DNA of 64,000 nucleotides from Anaeromicropila herbilytica (GTDB lineage Bacteria; Bacillota; Clostridia; Lachnospirales; Lachnospiraceae): NCBI RefSeq assembly GCF_016591975.1, contig NZ_AP024169.1, positions 582,001-646,000 on the forward strand, in the 5' to 3' direction. A program made the translations under genes and the position numbers. Below, piece after piece: positions 34,207 to 44,316 of this stretch (the stretch's first letter is position 1; each line of letters opens with the position of its first letter). Under the pieces are notes generated by a model. The model searched no databases and was not told the DNA's origin. It worked only from the letters and a program-made list of their open reading frames with translations.

Positions 34207-36225
34207 TTGTACAGAAAATTATCCTTTAAGATGAAACTGTTAGTTAGTATTTTGCCAGCTGTAATAATTGCAATGTTAGTGTTAAGTTTTACAGCTTTTT
34301 TTCAATTTAGGAAAACGATTGAGAAGCAAATTATTGATAACAGGGTAGAAGCAACAAACAAATTATCTGAAAATATTAACACTTGGATTGAGGGAAAACT
34401 TCTTGAGGTAAGAAGTGCTGCTAATAGCCCGACAGCGAAGTTAATTCAATCAGATATTAACGCTGTTGATAAATTCAATGCGGATAGAATTCAATTTTTA
34501 GATAAAAATTATCCTGGTGAGTACGATAATGCATCTGCTACTTTATTTAATAATGATGGTATATCTAGAGCACAATATTCTAATGGAAAGGCGGTATTAG
34601 GTGATGTATCTGAAAAACCATGGTATCAAACCTTAATGAGTGGTGTTCCTTATAACATATCGAATCCAGTAGTATCAAAAGGAACTGGTAAAACTTTAAT
34701 AGTAATTGGTGTACCTATTAAAAATGAAGCTGACAAATCAATCGGAACAATGATATCAGGTGTAAACCTTTCTTATATTCAAGATAAAGTAAAAGCATTT
34801 AAATTCGGAACGAAAGGTTATGGCTTATTAATTGGAAAAGATGGTACGATTCTTGTACATCCAGATGAATCATTAATTATGAAAAGTAATATATCAGATG
34901 TGGCAGATTCTAATATGACATCATTGGGTAAAGAAATGATGAAAAAAGATTTTGGTACATATAGATTTACTTCTGATAAGGGTAAATTCATTGTATTTTA
35001 CAATCGAGTTCCTTTAGCTGGATGGAGTGTTGCAAGTGTAGTATCAGAAAAAGAATTATTTGCTTCTTCTGAAAAAATGATGAATACATTGCTTCTAATT
35101 ACTTTTCCAATTGTTATAATGATAGGAGCTATCATCATGCTAGTGGCGACAAGAATAGCATCACCATTAGTTAAATTATCTACATTTTCAGAACAAATTG
35201 CATTAGGTGACCTTACCAAACAATTAGATTTTAATACCAATGATGAAATCGGGAAAGTCGGAAATAGCTTAAACAATACGGTTGGAAGGCTAAAAGAGAT
35301 GATAACTGCTATAGGAGATTCAGCGAACGAAGTCAGCATATTATCAAATAGTTTGGTTGTAACGACATCGGAATCTTTAAGAGGAACGGATGAAGTTGCA
35401 AGAAGCATGCAGGAAATAGCAGAAGGTGCGGTAATACAAGCTGAAAGTGCAGGCAAAGCATTAACTGGAACAGAAGAATTAGTGAATGCAATAAAAGAAA
35501 TTTCACATAAATGCGACTATATGATTAATGTTGTGGATGAATCGAAAAAAGTAAGTAGCTCTGGTTCAGAAGGCGTTAAACAAGCTGTTCAGAGTATTGA
35601 AGCAATTGCTGCAACAAATAGTTACAATGTAGAACAAACACAAAAATTATTAGAGGAATCCAGAGAAATCGGACAAATAGTAGATGTAATAAATGATATA
35701 GCAAATCAGACTAACTTATTAGCACTTAATGCTGCTATTGAAGCTGCTAGAGCGGGAGAACAAGGAAAAGGATTTGCTGTAGTTGCAGAGCAAGTTAGAA
35801 TACTCGCTGAACAATCAAGTACTGCATCGAATAAAATTTCAGAGCTTATAGGCGGAGTACAAAAGCAAATTGAAATGATTGCAGACAAAATGAATAGCGG
35901 TACGAATGAAGTAATACATGGTGTTGATGTTGCAACTTTAGTTGGTAAGAATTTTGAAGAAATAGAGAAGGTATTCGGGGAAATAAATTCAATCGTATTA
36001 GAAGTATCAGAAGCTGCAAATATTATGACGGACAAAGCTAACATTACAAATGAGGTTATAAGTAATGTAGCTGCTGTAGCGGAAGAAAATTCAGCTGCAA
36101 CAGAGCAAGTTACTGCATCCAATGAGGAGCAAACAGCCTGTATGCATCAACTTGGAGATACAACTAGTAACTTAGAAGAATTAGTTGAAAAACTTAAGGG
36201 TACAGTAGATAAGTTTAAGGTATAA
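34207..36225 (+). CDS. Methyl-accepting chemotaxis protein with dCache sensor
   Basis: A 672-aa receptor. A first transmembrane helix (about 11-30), an extracellular double-Cache domain (about 35-285, with ATLFNNDGISRAQYSN and KDGTILVHPDES), a second helix (about 292-312), HAMP (about 313-365) and a cytoplasmic signalling domain with QTNLLALNAAIEAARAGEQG. It is a standard chemotaxis receptor for small molecules such as amino or organic acids. The start is TTG at 34207, 9 bases after GGAGGG; a later ATG at 34231 would cut the first helix. A MITE-like element sits directly behind the stop. Confidence 0.92.
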   Translation: MYRKLSFKMKLLVSILPAVIIAMLVLSFTAFFQFRKTIEKQIIDNRVEATNKLSENINTWIEGKLLEVRSAANSPTAKLIQSDINAVDKFNADRIQFLDKNYPGEYDNASATLFNNDGISRAQYSNGKAVLGDVSEKPWYQTLMSGVPYNISNPVVSKGTGKTLIVIGVPIKNEADKSIGTMISGVNLSYIQDKVKAFKFGTKGYGLLIGKDGTILVHPDESLIMKSNISDVADSNMTSLGKEMMKKDFGTYRFTSDKGKFIVFYNRVPLAGWSVASVVSEKELFASSEKMMNTLLLITFPIVIMIGAIIMLVATRIASPLVKLSTFSEQIALGDLTKQLDFNTNDEIGKVGNSLNNTVGRLKEMITAIGDSANEVSILSNSLVVTTSESLRGTDEVARSMQEIAEGAVIQAESAGKALTGTEELVNAIKEISHKCDYMINVVDESKKVSSSGSEGVKQAVQSIEAIAATNSYNVEQTQKLLEESREIGQIVDVINDIANQTNLLALNAAIEAARAGEQGKGFAVVAEQVRILAEQSSTASNKISELIGGVQKQIEMIADKMNSGTNEVIHGVDVATLVGKNFEEIEKVFGEINSIVLEVSEAANIMTDKANITNEVISNVAAVAEENSAATEQVTASNEEQTACMHQLGDTTSNLEELVEKLKGTVDKFKV

Positions 36226-36231
36226 AGATAT

Positions 36232-36366
36232 GGTTAGGTGTCGAAAGTCTTTTTATGTTTATTGAGTGTATATCGCTTATAATTGTGAATTATGGTTACT
36301 TTACCCTCAAGAATCACACATCAATATACACAATTTAGATTGTGTAAGACTTTTGACACTCGAACC
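36232..36366. mobile_element. MITE-like element, copy 1 (135 bp)
   Basis: Left end GGTTAGGTGTCGAAAGTCTT and the inverted right end GGTTCGAGTGTCAAAAGTCTT form terminal inverted repeats. The element is flanked by AAGATA at 36225-36230 and 36367-36372, with one extra T on the left, as a 6-bp target duplication. It has no coding capacity. The shorter element at 57214-57280 has the same ends. It lies between the MCP stop and its terminator hairpin at 36394. Confidence 0.6.
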
Positions 36367-36393
36367 AAGATAGATATATTAAATAACATATTA

Positions 36394-36447
36394 GACCGTT
36401 CATTTTCAGATTTCTTTAGCAACTTGCTAAACTGAGAATGGACGGTC
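36394..36447. repeat. Long hairpin, copy 2
   Basis: GACCGTTCATTTTCAG (36394-36409) pairs with CTGAGAATGGACGGTC (36432-36447) with two G-T pairs, followed by TTTTAT. An inner TTAGCAA/TTGCTAA stem fills the loop. Outer arms match the hairpin at 32655-32709 almost base for base while the loops differ. It serves as terminator for the MCP gene; the MITE lies between them. The remaining bases up to 36647 hold the AT-rich promoter region of the ABC genes, with no clear -35/-10 pair. Confidence 0.7.
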
Positions 36448-36647
36448 TTTTATAGGTTTAAGAATTCAATTATAAGAAGTTAATCTATAATATTCAAGTT
36501 ATATTCAAAGTTGTTTAATTATGTAATATAAAGGTATATAATAGAAAAGAGTGAAACTATTAGGCTTAAAAAAATAGGATATTATTAGTAGCAAGGTCGA
36601 AAAGTTATATTATTCTAACTAGATTTGCAGTAAAGGAAGTGTTGACA

Positions 36648-38408
36648 TTGGACAAGCAAGAAATGAGTAAAAAAGAACTATGGAAAGTGTATCTTTGGAC
36701 ATTAGGTTATTTTAAGCCATATATGCTACTTACCAGCATCTACGTTCTATGTGGAGGAGGTATGATCTGGGGAGAGCTGATGATTCCAAGGAGAATGGGG
36801 CATCTAATAGATTACACCATTCCAAAGAAAGACTTAAACATATTGGGAAGACAGATACTCTTCTTATGTGGAATTGTTGTTGTGATATTGATTGCAAAGG
36901 CAATCTATCAGCTAATGGAGCAGATTATAGCAAATCATATCATAAAAGATCAGCAGACGGATCTTATGACAAAATTGCAATCACTGGGATATGCTTATTA
37001 TGAAAAAGTTCCTACTGGTCAGATATTGTCCATATTTGAAAATGCGGTAGGCCAGACGCAGCAGACCTATACATTTTTATTTCCTCAGTTTATTTATGCT
37101 ATGGCACAGTTTATGGTTCCGTCTGTGGTCCTGATTATGGAACAACCAGTGTTTTTTCTCATTACGATGGTAGGAAATATTATATATATATTTTTAAATA
37201 AGGTTGCCAACCAAAGAATTGAGTATTATTTAACAATAGAATCAAGTGCTGCACAAACATCTCAACAATCTTTATACGATGCAATCGAAGCGACGACAGA
37301 ATTAAAAATGGCTGGAAGCAAAGACTGGATCATACATAGAACTATTCAGGATTTTAAGAAATATAAAACTGCCCGTATGTGGTCTATTTTTTGGCGTCAT
37401 TTTCGTTATACTACAGTAGGATTGACTTTAACCATATCAACAGTTCTTTTTTACTTTTATGGTTTACAAGAAGTAAGGCAAGGAACTCTGCTGATTGGTG
37501 AACTTATTGGTTATAGTTTCTTAATAGGATTGATATCACGTGGATTCTCTGTATTTTTTTATATTATTCCAGCTCAGTACAATGCAATTAATTATGCCAG
37601 ATACTTGTATGATTTTCTGGCACTTGAACCCGCTGTTAAAAGAAATGAGATAACAGAGCAGGAGCCACTTACCTCATTTGACATTCAATTAGAGAACGTA
37701 GGATTTTATTATCAAAAAGAACATCCTATTATAGAGAATGTATCCTGTAATATTCCATTTGTTCAAAAGTTAGCTATTGTTGGAGAAAGTGGATGTGGAA
37801 AATCAACCATACTAAAACTAATTGGAAGATTCTATGATGTCACTTCTGGTGATATTAAAATCGGTGGCGTGAGTGTGAAAGAGCTAGGTTTTAATCAGTA
37901 TCGTTCTTTTTTTGGCTATGTATTTCAGGATACCTATTTATTTCATATGTCAATCAAGAATAATATTCGATTTGGCAAGCCAGATGCAACAGACGAGGAA
38001 ATTATTGAAGCCGCCAAAATGGCAAAAGCCCATGAATTTATTATGGAGACAGAGGATGGCTATGATACGATATTGGGTGAACGAGGCGTTAGCTTATCCG
38101 GTGGACAGAAACAGCGACTTTCTATTGCTCGTATGATGTTAAATGATCCTAAGGTGATTCTGTTAGATGAAGCAACCTCAGCCTTAGATAATGCAACTGA
38201 ATTAGCTGTAAAAGAAGCATTAGAGAAATTCACAATTGGTAAGACCGTAATTACGGTAGCCCATAGACTATCAACCATTCGGGATTATGATTCTATTCTA
38301 GTATTGGATGCTGGTTATGTGAAAGAACAAGGCTCTTATGAGGAATTAATGAGCAGTAAAGGGCTTTTTTATAATCTAGTAATGCGAGGTATGCAGGATG
38401 AAAAATAA
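36648..38408 (+). CDS. ABC exporter, transmembrane + ATPase (first of pair)
   Basis: A 586-aa half-transporter with six transmembrane helices (about residues 20-310) and an ATPase domain with Walker A GESGCGKST, signature LSGGQKQRLSIARM and Walker B VILLDEATSALD, all canonical. The start is uncertain: AAGGAAG is best spaced for the TTG at 36648; the GTG at 36639 is too close and the ATG at 36663 too far. The stop overlaps the next gene by 11 bases. With its partner it forms an exporter with two intact ATP sites, unlike the pair at 26.7-30.2 kb. Confidence 0.9.
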   Translation: MDKQEMSKKELWKVYLWTLGYFKPYMLLTSIYVLCGGGMIWGELMIPRRMGHLIDYTIPKKDLNILGRQILFLCGIVVVILIAKAIYQLMEQIIANHIIKDQQTDLMTKLQSLGYAYYEKVPTGQILSIFENAVGQTQQTYTFLFPQFIYAMAQFMVPSVVLIMEQPVFFLITMVGNIIYIFLNKVANQRIEYYLTIESSAAQTSQQSLYDAIEATTELKMAGSKDWIIHRTIQDFKKYKTARMWSIFWRHFRYTTVGLTLTISTVLFYFYGLQEVRQGTLLIGELIGYSFLIGLISRGFSVFFYIIPAQYNAINYARYLYDFLALEPAVKRNEITEQEPLTSFDIQLENVGFYYQKEHPIIENVSCNIPFVQKLAIVGESGCGKSTILKLIGRFYDVTSGDIKIGGVSVKELGFNQYRSFFGYVFQDTYLFHMSIKNNIRFGKPDATDEEIIEAAKMAKAHEFIMETEDGYDTILGERGVSLSGGQKQRLSIARMMLNDPKVILLDEATSALDNATELAVKEALEKFTIGKTVITVAHRLSTIRDYDSILVLDAGYVKEQGSYEELMSSKGLFYNLVMRGMQDEK

Positions 38409-40110
38409 TATATTTTATGTTTTTCGATATATGAAGCAAATGTATTGGTTACTCTTGGGGTATGCAGCCATTATATTAGAGTGCGTAACACCAATTATTG
38501 CAACGTTATTGCAAAAAGATATGATTGACCGTGTTTTTTATCAAAAGCAATATGAAGCTTTTTTAAAAATCATTATGCTGTACGCCATTTTCTTTTTTGC
38601 TCCTAGACTCATGTTTACAGTTCGAAAAGTAGCATTTTTTCATCTTAGTTATGAGTTACAGATGTCTCTTACAGAAGCATTTCTTGAAAAAATATACAAT
38701 ATGCCAACAGCAGATTTTGTGAAAGAACACGTGGGAGAACTTTTGAATCATATTCGTACGAATGTAGCTGATGCAGCAGATCTAGCAGTGAATCAAATCT
38801 TATCAGAAGCAGTGAAAAATGTGCTTACTGTAGCTTTGTTGATTTATTTCATTGGAAAGATTAATGTATTTATGCTTTTTATCGTTGTGTTTGTTACCTT
38901 TTTCTATTATGGACTGCTTCATATCTTTGGTAAGAAAACGAAGGATTTCTCACAAAATGTGAGAGAGCAGAAAGGAAAGGTTTCCATTACCATTGAGGAA
39001 AGTGTATCTTCCATCAGAGAAGTAGTAGCTTATCATCGTGAGGCTTGGCAGTTAGAACGATATCATAAAACCTTTGGTGAATATTTTGCAACAATACTAA
39101 AGCAAGGATTTTTCCAATGCAAAGTAATGTTTGTAAGTGCACCATTTTTATATGGTACAAAGCTTATATCTATTTTGTGTGGTGGTATCGGTGTGATACA
39201 TAACACGATTTCTTTAGGGGAATTTGTAGTAGGCTTTACCTTTGTGGATCAGCTTGTAACGGAGCTTGGTTTGTTATTTGATCAAGGTCTTAATTTCAAG
39301 AAGTTTGAAGCGGCGGTTGAAACTGTGCAATCCGTGATGAACAAAGAAGATGCGAGTTATGGAAAAGAAGAGGTAAAAGAGAGGGTGCAATCCATTTGCT
39401 TTCATGGGGTTACTTTTGCATATGGAAGGGACAAGGACCCAGTTATAAAAGATCTTTCCTTAGAACTGCCTGTTGGTAAGAAGATAGCTCTTGTAGGGTT
39501 AAGTGGAAGTGGAAAGTCTACCATTGCACAGCTTCTAACTCGTATGTATGAACCGGACCAAGGAGAAATTACTATGAATGGAATTCCATTATCTAGGTAC
39601 GGGGAGCAATACACCGAGAAGGTATCCATTGTATTTCAACAACCTTATTTTATACCATCCACAATTAGGGAAAATCTAACGTTCGATAAAATGTTTTCAA
39701 ATGAAGAAATAGAAAAGATTTGTTCAAAAATGCTGTGTCATGAATTTATTAAACAGTTTCCAGAACAGTATGAAACCTATATTGGAGAACGGGGAGCCAT
39801 GCTATCAGGAGGACAAAAGCAACGTCTGGCACTTTCTAGAGCTATGCTAAGAAATACCGATGTCCTTATATTAGATGAAGCGACCTCTGCGCTTGATACA
39901 GAGACGGAGTATCAGGTGCAAAAGAATCTGGATCAGTTGCGAAAAGGTAAAACAACCATTATTATTGCCCATAGATTATCTACCATACAGAATGCAGATA
40001 TTATTTATGTATTAGATAAGGGGCAGGTGCTAGATTCTGGTTCTCATAATGAACTTCTTACGACATGTAAAGCTTATCAAGAACTGTATATGCTGCAACA
40101 ACTTGCATAA
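38398..40110 (+). CDS. ABC exporter, transmembrane + ATPase (second of pair)
   Basis: A 570-aa partner of the preceding gene, with which it overlaps by 11 bases. Six helices (about 15-300) and an ATPase with Walker A GLSGSGKST, signature LSGGQKQRLALSRAM, Walker B VLILDEATSALD and H-loop IAHRLS; all catalytic residues are kept. Substrate unknown. The alpha/beta hydrolase gene begins 34 bases later and is probably in the same operon. Confidence 0.92.
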   Translation: MKNNIFYVFRYMKQMYWLLLGYAAIILECVTPIIATLLQKDMIDRVFYQKQYEAFLKIIMLYAIFFFAPRLMFTVRKVAFFHLSYELQMSLTEAFLEKIYNMPTADFVKEHVGELLNHIRTNVADAADLAVNQILSEAVKNVLTVALLIYFIGKINVFMLFIVVFVTFFYYGLLHIFGKKTKDFSQNVREQKGKVSITIEESVSSIREVVAYHREAWQLERYHKTFGEYFATILKQGFFQCKVMFVSAPFLYGTKLISILCGGIGVIHNTISLGEFVVGFTFVDQLVTELGLLFDQGLNFKKFEAAVETVQSVMNKEDASYGKEEVKERVQSICFHGVTFAYGRDKDPVIKDLSLELPVGKKIALVGLSGSGKSTIAQLLTRMYEPDQGEITMNGIPLSRYGEQYTEKVSIVFQQPYFIPSTIRENLTFDKMFSNEEIEKICSKMLCHEFIKQFPEQYETYIGERGAMLSGGQKQRLALSRAMLRNTDVLILDEATSALDTETEYQVQKNLDQLRKGKTTIIIAHRLSTIQNADIIYVLDKGQVLDSGSHNELLTTCKAYQELYMLQQLA

Positions 40111-40144
40111 TCTATCTATTATCAAAGAAGAAAGAGGTAATGAA

Positions 40145-40963
40145 ATGAGTCAATATATGTTTAAGGATACAATTATTGATTATGAACGTGTTGGTGTAGG
40201 TATACCAATCCTGTTTTTGCATGGTTGGGGGATGGACCGTAGAATTATGTCAGGTTGTTTTGAACCTATTTTTCAAGAGTTTCAAGATACAAGAGGATTA
40301 TACAGCCGTATATACATTGATTTACCTGGAATGGGCAAGTCTCATGCTGGACCTAGTATTAAGAATTCGGATGATATCTTAGAAATATTACATCTATTTA
40401 TTAAAGAAGTAGTGTGTGAAAAATTTATTCTAGTAGGAGAGTCATATGGTGGTTATTTAGCAAGAGGTTATATTAATCAATATCCTGATATGGTAAAGGC
40501 AATCATTATGCTATGGCCATTGGTATACCCTGGTTATCAAAAAGGTAGAATCGAACCACTTAAAGTAATGCAAAGGGACGATGAGTTTTTACAGACACTT
40601 AGCAAGGAACAATATGATAGTTTTACATATATGAATGTAATTTTAACAAAACCTGTGTGGGAGTTATATCAAAAGGACATTCTGCCAGCAATTGAAGAGC
40701 AAGACAGACATTTTTTAGAGGAAGTCTTAGACGGTGCATGTTCTTTTGATGTAGATCAATTGGATGCACCATATATGAATCCTTGTCTTACTATTGTGGG
40801 CAAGCAGGATACGGAAGTAGGATACAAAGATCAGTTTGAGCTGATGAATCAGTATCCAAATGCAACTTATTGCGCGATTAATAAGGCAGGGCATAATTTG
40901 CAAATTGAACAACCAGAGTTATTTAGAAACATAGTAAAGCAATGGTTGATGGATATAAAATAA
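40145..40963 (+). CDS. Alpha/beta-fold hydrolase
   Basis: A 272-aa enzyme with an oxyanion HGWGMD, nucleophile Ser100 in GESYGGY, an Asp in VGKQDTEVGY and a His in NKAGHNLQIEQPE. The fold is that of the proline-iminopeptidase/haloalkane-dehalogenase superfamily; the substrate cannot be read. GAGGTAATGAA before the ATG at 40145 fixes the start; the open frame extends upstream into the ABC gene without a better site. Context suggests the exporter and the hydrolase share a substrate, but this is only a guess. Confidence 0.82.
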   Translation: MSQYMFKDTIIDYERVGVGIPILFLHGWGMDRRIMSGCFEPIFQEFQDTRGLYSRIYIDLPGMGKSHAGPSIKNSDDILEILHLFIKEVVCEKFILVGESYGGYLARGYINQYPDMVKAIIMLWPLVYPGYQKGRIEPLKVMQRDDEFLQTLSKEQYDSFTYMNVILTKPVWELYQKDILPAIEEQDRHFLEEVLDGACSFDVDQLDAPYMNPCLTIVGKQDTEVGYKDQFELMNQYPNATYCAINKAGHNLQIEQPELFRNIVKQWLMDIK

Positions 40964-41088
40964 ATATTAATAAGTTTATCATTACATAATAGTTTCGTTA
41001 TATTATTTTTTAGTATAATTATGTGTTACAAAGGTATACTAAAGCATTAATGGTACATTTTAGTACTATGCAATGGGAGATGTTATAA

Positions 41089-42837
41089 GTGAAAGATTAT
41101 GGAGAATTTGATTCAAAATTAATAAGCTATGGGAAATTAGAAAATGTCCTGAATTCGAATAGAACTAAAATATTACGTTATCAACAAGAAATATGGCATG
41201 AAGGTATAAAGGAGCATAAAATAGTATCTGCACCCGAGATAGATATTCTTAATAATAAAGTACGAGTTCAAATAGAAAAATGGAATGAGAAGTGGAATGT
41301 AATTGAGGAAAAAAAACGTATCGAGAATATAAAAAAAGTTAGTTTAGAAGAAGCGGCTAGAAGAACGAAAGAAGCAGAAGAAAAAATAAGCGAAATTGAG
41401 AATATATTAATTGATACTTTGGAAATTAATCACATTATAAATTGGCATGAATTAAAGGATTATAGTGAATTTAAAGGGCCAAATTTAATTAAACCATCTG
41501 AACCAGTACTTGCTATCTTACCAATTTATCCTGATAAGAATGCTCCTGAATTTCAGCCTCAATTTAATATATTTACTAGTTTATTCAAATCTTTTAGTGA
41601 TCATGCAATTATGGAAGCAGAAAAGAAGTATAAAATAGTATATGATGAAATTGATATTATATATAAAGAAAAGGAACATTTAAATAAGCAATTGTTAGCG
41701 CAATATCATCAGAGCATAGAAGAATATGAGAAAAAGTCACGTGAGTTAAAAAAGCAGAAAGAATCCTATAGATGCAAACAAAAGGAATTCAATTCAAATA
41801 TTGATAAATTTAAAGGCCAATACTTAAGTAATGAAACTAATGCTGTAATTAAATACTGTAATATGGTTCTTGATAATTCTGTATTACCTGATTTTGTTAA
41901 TAAAGAATATGATATTGGCTATAATACAGAAACAAAAATACTTATTATAGATTATATGCTACCAGATATAGAAGCATTTCCTAACATTAAAGAAGTGAAA
42001 TATATAGCTACCAAAAATGAACTTAGTGAGATTTATTTCAATAAAAATGTTATTGAGAAATTATTTGATTCGACAATATATAAATTAGTTTTACGAGTAT
42101 TGTATGAAGAATTTCAAGCAGATGTTGCAAATGCTTTAGATGCGATTTCATTTAATGGATGGATTAATTATATGAATAAAGCTACTGGTATACGGGAGGA
42201 TGCTTGTATCATTAGTCTACAGGTGAAAAGAGAGGAGTATAAAAATATTGATTTAAAGAACGTAGACCCAAAAGCTTGTTTTAAAAATTTAAAGGGTATT
42301 GGAAGTTCAAAACTTGCGGGTATAACACCAATAAAGCCGATATTAATTATGAATAAAGAGGATAAACGTTTTGTTGAATCCTATAACGTAAGCAACCAAT
42401 TGGATGACTCAACCAATTTAGCTGCAATACCTTGGGAAGATTTTGAACATCTTATTAGAGAATTATTTGAGAATGAGTTCTCGTCTAATGGTGGAGAAGT
42501 AAAGGTTACTCAGGCAAGTCGGGATGGGGGAGTAGATGCTGTTGCATTTGATCCAGACCCAATAAGAGGCGGTAAAATAGTAATTCAGGCGAAACGATAT
42601 ACGAATACGGTGGGGGTATCTGCTGTACGAGACTTATATGGAACGGTTATGAATGAAGGAGCTACCAAAGGAATCTTGGTAACGACAGCAGATTATGGTT
42701 CAGATGCTTATGAATTTATTAAAAATAAACCGTTGACATTGCTTAATGGCGGAAATTTACTACATTTGCTTGAAAAACACGGTCATAAAGCAAAAATAGA
42801 TTTGAAAGAAGCTAAAATTCTTAATGCTGCAAATTGA
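41089..42837 (+). CDS. Mrr-type restriction endonuclease-like protein with coiled-coil region
   Basis: A 582-aa protein starting with GTG (GGGAG upstream). Residues 60-240 are charged and helical with long coiled-coil stretches. The C-terminal 130 residues form a Mrr_cat domain of the PD-(D/E)XK superfamily: PWEDFEHLIRELFE, the catalytic Asp in SRDGGVDA and the Q-x-K of IVIQAKRY. No methyltransferase or specificity gene is near, so it could be a type IV (modified-DNA) nuclease or a stress nuclease. A TATAAT lies at 41014 without a clear -35. AT-rich and isolated between unrelated genes. Confidence 0.8.
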   Translation: MKDYGEFDSKLISYGKLENVLNSNRTKILRYQQEIWHEGIKEHKIVSAPEIDILNNKVRVQIEKWNEKWNVIEEKKRIENIKKVSLEEAARRTKEAEEKISEIENILIDTLEINHIINWHELKDYSEFKGPNLIKPSEPVLAILPIYPDKNAPEFQPQFNIFTSLFKSFSDHAIMEAEKKYKIVYDEIDIIYKEKEHLNKQLLAQYHQSIEEYEKKSRELKKQKESYRCKQKEFNSNIDKFKGQYLSNETNAVIKYCNMVLDNSVLPDFVNKEYDIGYNTETKILIIDYMLPDIEAFPNIKEVKYIATKNELSEIYFNKNVIEKLFDSTIYKLVLRVLYEEFQADVANALDAISFNGWINYMNKATGIREDACIISLQVKREEYKNIDLKNVDPKACFKNLKGIGSSKLAGITPIKPILIMNKEDKRFVESYNVSNQLDDSTNLAAIPWEDFEHLIRELFENEFSSNGGEVKVTQASRDGGVDAVAFDPDPIRGGKIVIQAKRYTNTVGVSAVRDLYGTVMNEGATKGILVTTADYGSDAYEFIKNKPLTLLNGGNLLHLLEKHGHKAKIDLKEAKILNAAN

Positions 42838-42882
42838 AAGATATAAATAAGATAAATTAGTATGTATACCTATAAAAAAAGA

Positions 42883-42926
42883 GCCAGAGAATCGGAGCGT
42901 GAGAGCGCTTTAATTCTCTGGCTTTT
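42883..42926. terminator. Bidirectional terminator between convergent genes
   Basis: GCCAGAGAAT (42883-42892) pairs with ATTCTCTGGC (42913-42922); an inner AGCG/CGCT stem fills the loop. TTTT follows on the right and a run of A precedes on the left, so it can work in both directions for the nuclease gene and the flavodiiron gene. Confidence 0.85.
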
Positions 42927-42955
42927 GTGAATGTAATCTGTATACTAATCTATTA

Positions 42956-44143
42956 TTATTGGCAAAGGGCCCTAGCAATTTCCTCTGCATTTTGAAAGTC
43001 CGCTTCTTCTGGATTCCAAAGAGATTTAGCTTCTGCATCTACCACCATGAATCCTGCATCTGTCAGGCGTTCGCGAAGGACCTTTGTTCCCTCTCCACCC
43101 CATCCGTAACATCCAAATACAGCTGCCTTTTTATCTTTATATTTCAACTCTTTTAGAAATTCAAGCCACCCGCCTACAGATGAAAGGATGCTACCGTATA
43201 CGGTTGGAGATCCAAGAGCAATTGCTTTTGATTTAAATACTTTTGTCATAATATCATTTTTATTTGTCTTGGAAATATTATAGATTTTCACCCTAGTATT
43301 TGGTGAAATCCGCGCGATTTCTGCGCTGATCTTATGTGCCAACTGTTTCGTTCCATCCCACATCGTATCATAAACAACGGTAATCTGATCCTCCTTATAG
43401 TTTTGGGACCACTCATAATATTTTTCTACTATTTGTAATGGATTCTCTCTCCAAATAGAGCCATGGCTAGTTGCAATGATATCAATGGGTAGATTCAGCC
43501 CTTGTATTTCTTCAATTTTCTTTTTCACTAGGGGTGAAAATGGGGTTAGGATATTAGCATAGTATTTAATAGCTTCTTCCCATAGCATGCACTGATCAGC
43601 CTTATCATTAAATAATTCTTCTACAGCAAAATGCTGCCCAAAGGCGTCATTTGAGAAAAGAATATTATCGCCTGTCAGATAGGTGGCCATGCTGTCGGGC
43701 CAGTGAAGCATTCTCATTTCTACAAAGACCAGTTTCTTTCCATTGCCAATGTCAATGGAATCCCCTGTTTTCACCACTTGATAATTCCACTCCGGATGGT
43801 GATACTGTCCAGTGAGGGATTTTACCCCGTTTGCTGTACAGTAAATAGGAGTGTTTGGTATCTTCTCCATCAATGCAGGAAGAGAGCCACTGTGATCTAC
43901 TTCTCCATGATTGGCAATAATATAATCGATTTCATTTAAATCAATCTCTTTTTCTAGGTTGTCAATGAATTCCGTTGAATGTGGCTTCTACACCGTGTCA
44001 ATGAGAACATTTTTTTCTTCTTTAATTAGGTAGGCATTCTGGCTTGAACCGTGGTTTATGGAGTAGTCTGCTCCATGGAAGGATTCTAGCTCCCAGTCAA
44101 TAAAGCCCACCCAGTAAACATTATTTTTTATCAGTTTTTTCAC
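42956..44143 (-). pseudogene. fprA: Flavodiiron protein (FprA-type) gene with one in-frame TAG
   Basis: Read on the minus strand from GTG 44143 (AAGGAG 9 bases upstream), the frame runs 395 codons, the normal FprA length, interrupted only by TAG at 43990-43988 (codon 52) in IDTV-stop-KPHS. A TGG to TAG change would explain it. All expected parts remain: the di-iron ligand motif NHGEVDHSGS, LHWPDS, NDAFGQH and SHGSIWR, then a flavodoxin domain (TVYDTMWDGT) to the end. The protein reduces oxygen or NO in anaerobes. A truncated product from 43873 would lack half the metal site. Either a recent nonsense mutation, a sequencing error or read-through. Confidence 0.85.
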
Positions 44144-44249
44144 TTTATATTTCTCCTTCATATTTTTCCAACGATAGTTTCGGTTGTAAGGTTAGTTTAA
44201 CCAGAAATGTGAATAAACCATAAGGAATTTTTACTTTTGATCTATTTTC

Positions 44250-44287
44250 CAAAACAGGTGACTATTATGATAAAATATATTAACAAG
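44250..44287 (+). promoter_or_regulatory. 38-bp conserved promoter-like repeat, copy 1
   Basis: It matches 55757-55794 at 35 of 38 bases. It contains TGATAAAAT, an extended -10 form (TG-n-TAAAAT), preceded by a conserved GTGAC block. It faces the regulator gene at 44422 and would be a second promoter upstream of the regulated one at 44317. Flanking bases are not conserved. Confidence 0.5.
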
Positions 44288-44316
44288 ATGACATCTGGAT
44301 AAAATGTCTTAAGACA

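Noticed and set aside
35706..36122. Long minus-strand open frame inside the Cache MCP gene
   Set aside because: It is a shadow of the Ala-rich signalling domain on the other strand; no ribosome site or family resemblance.
41014..41019. TATAAT before the nuclease gene as a listed promoter
   Set aside because: No acceptable -35 at 16-18 bases; in such AT-rich sequence TATAAT occurs by chance.
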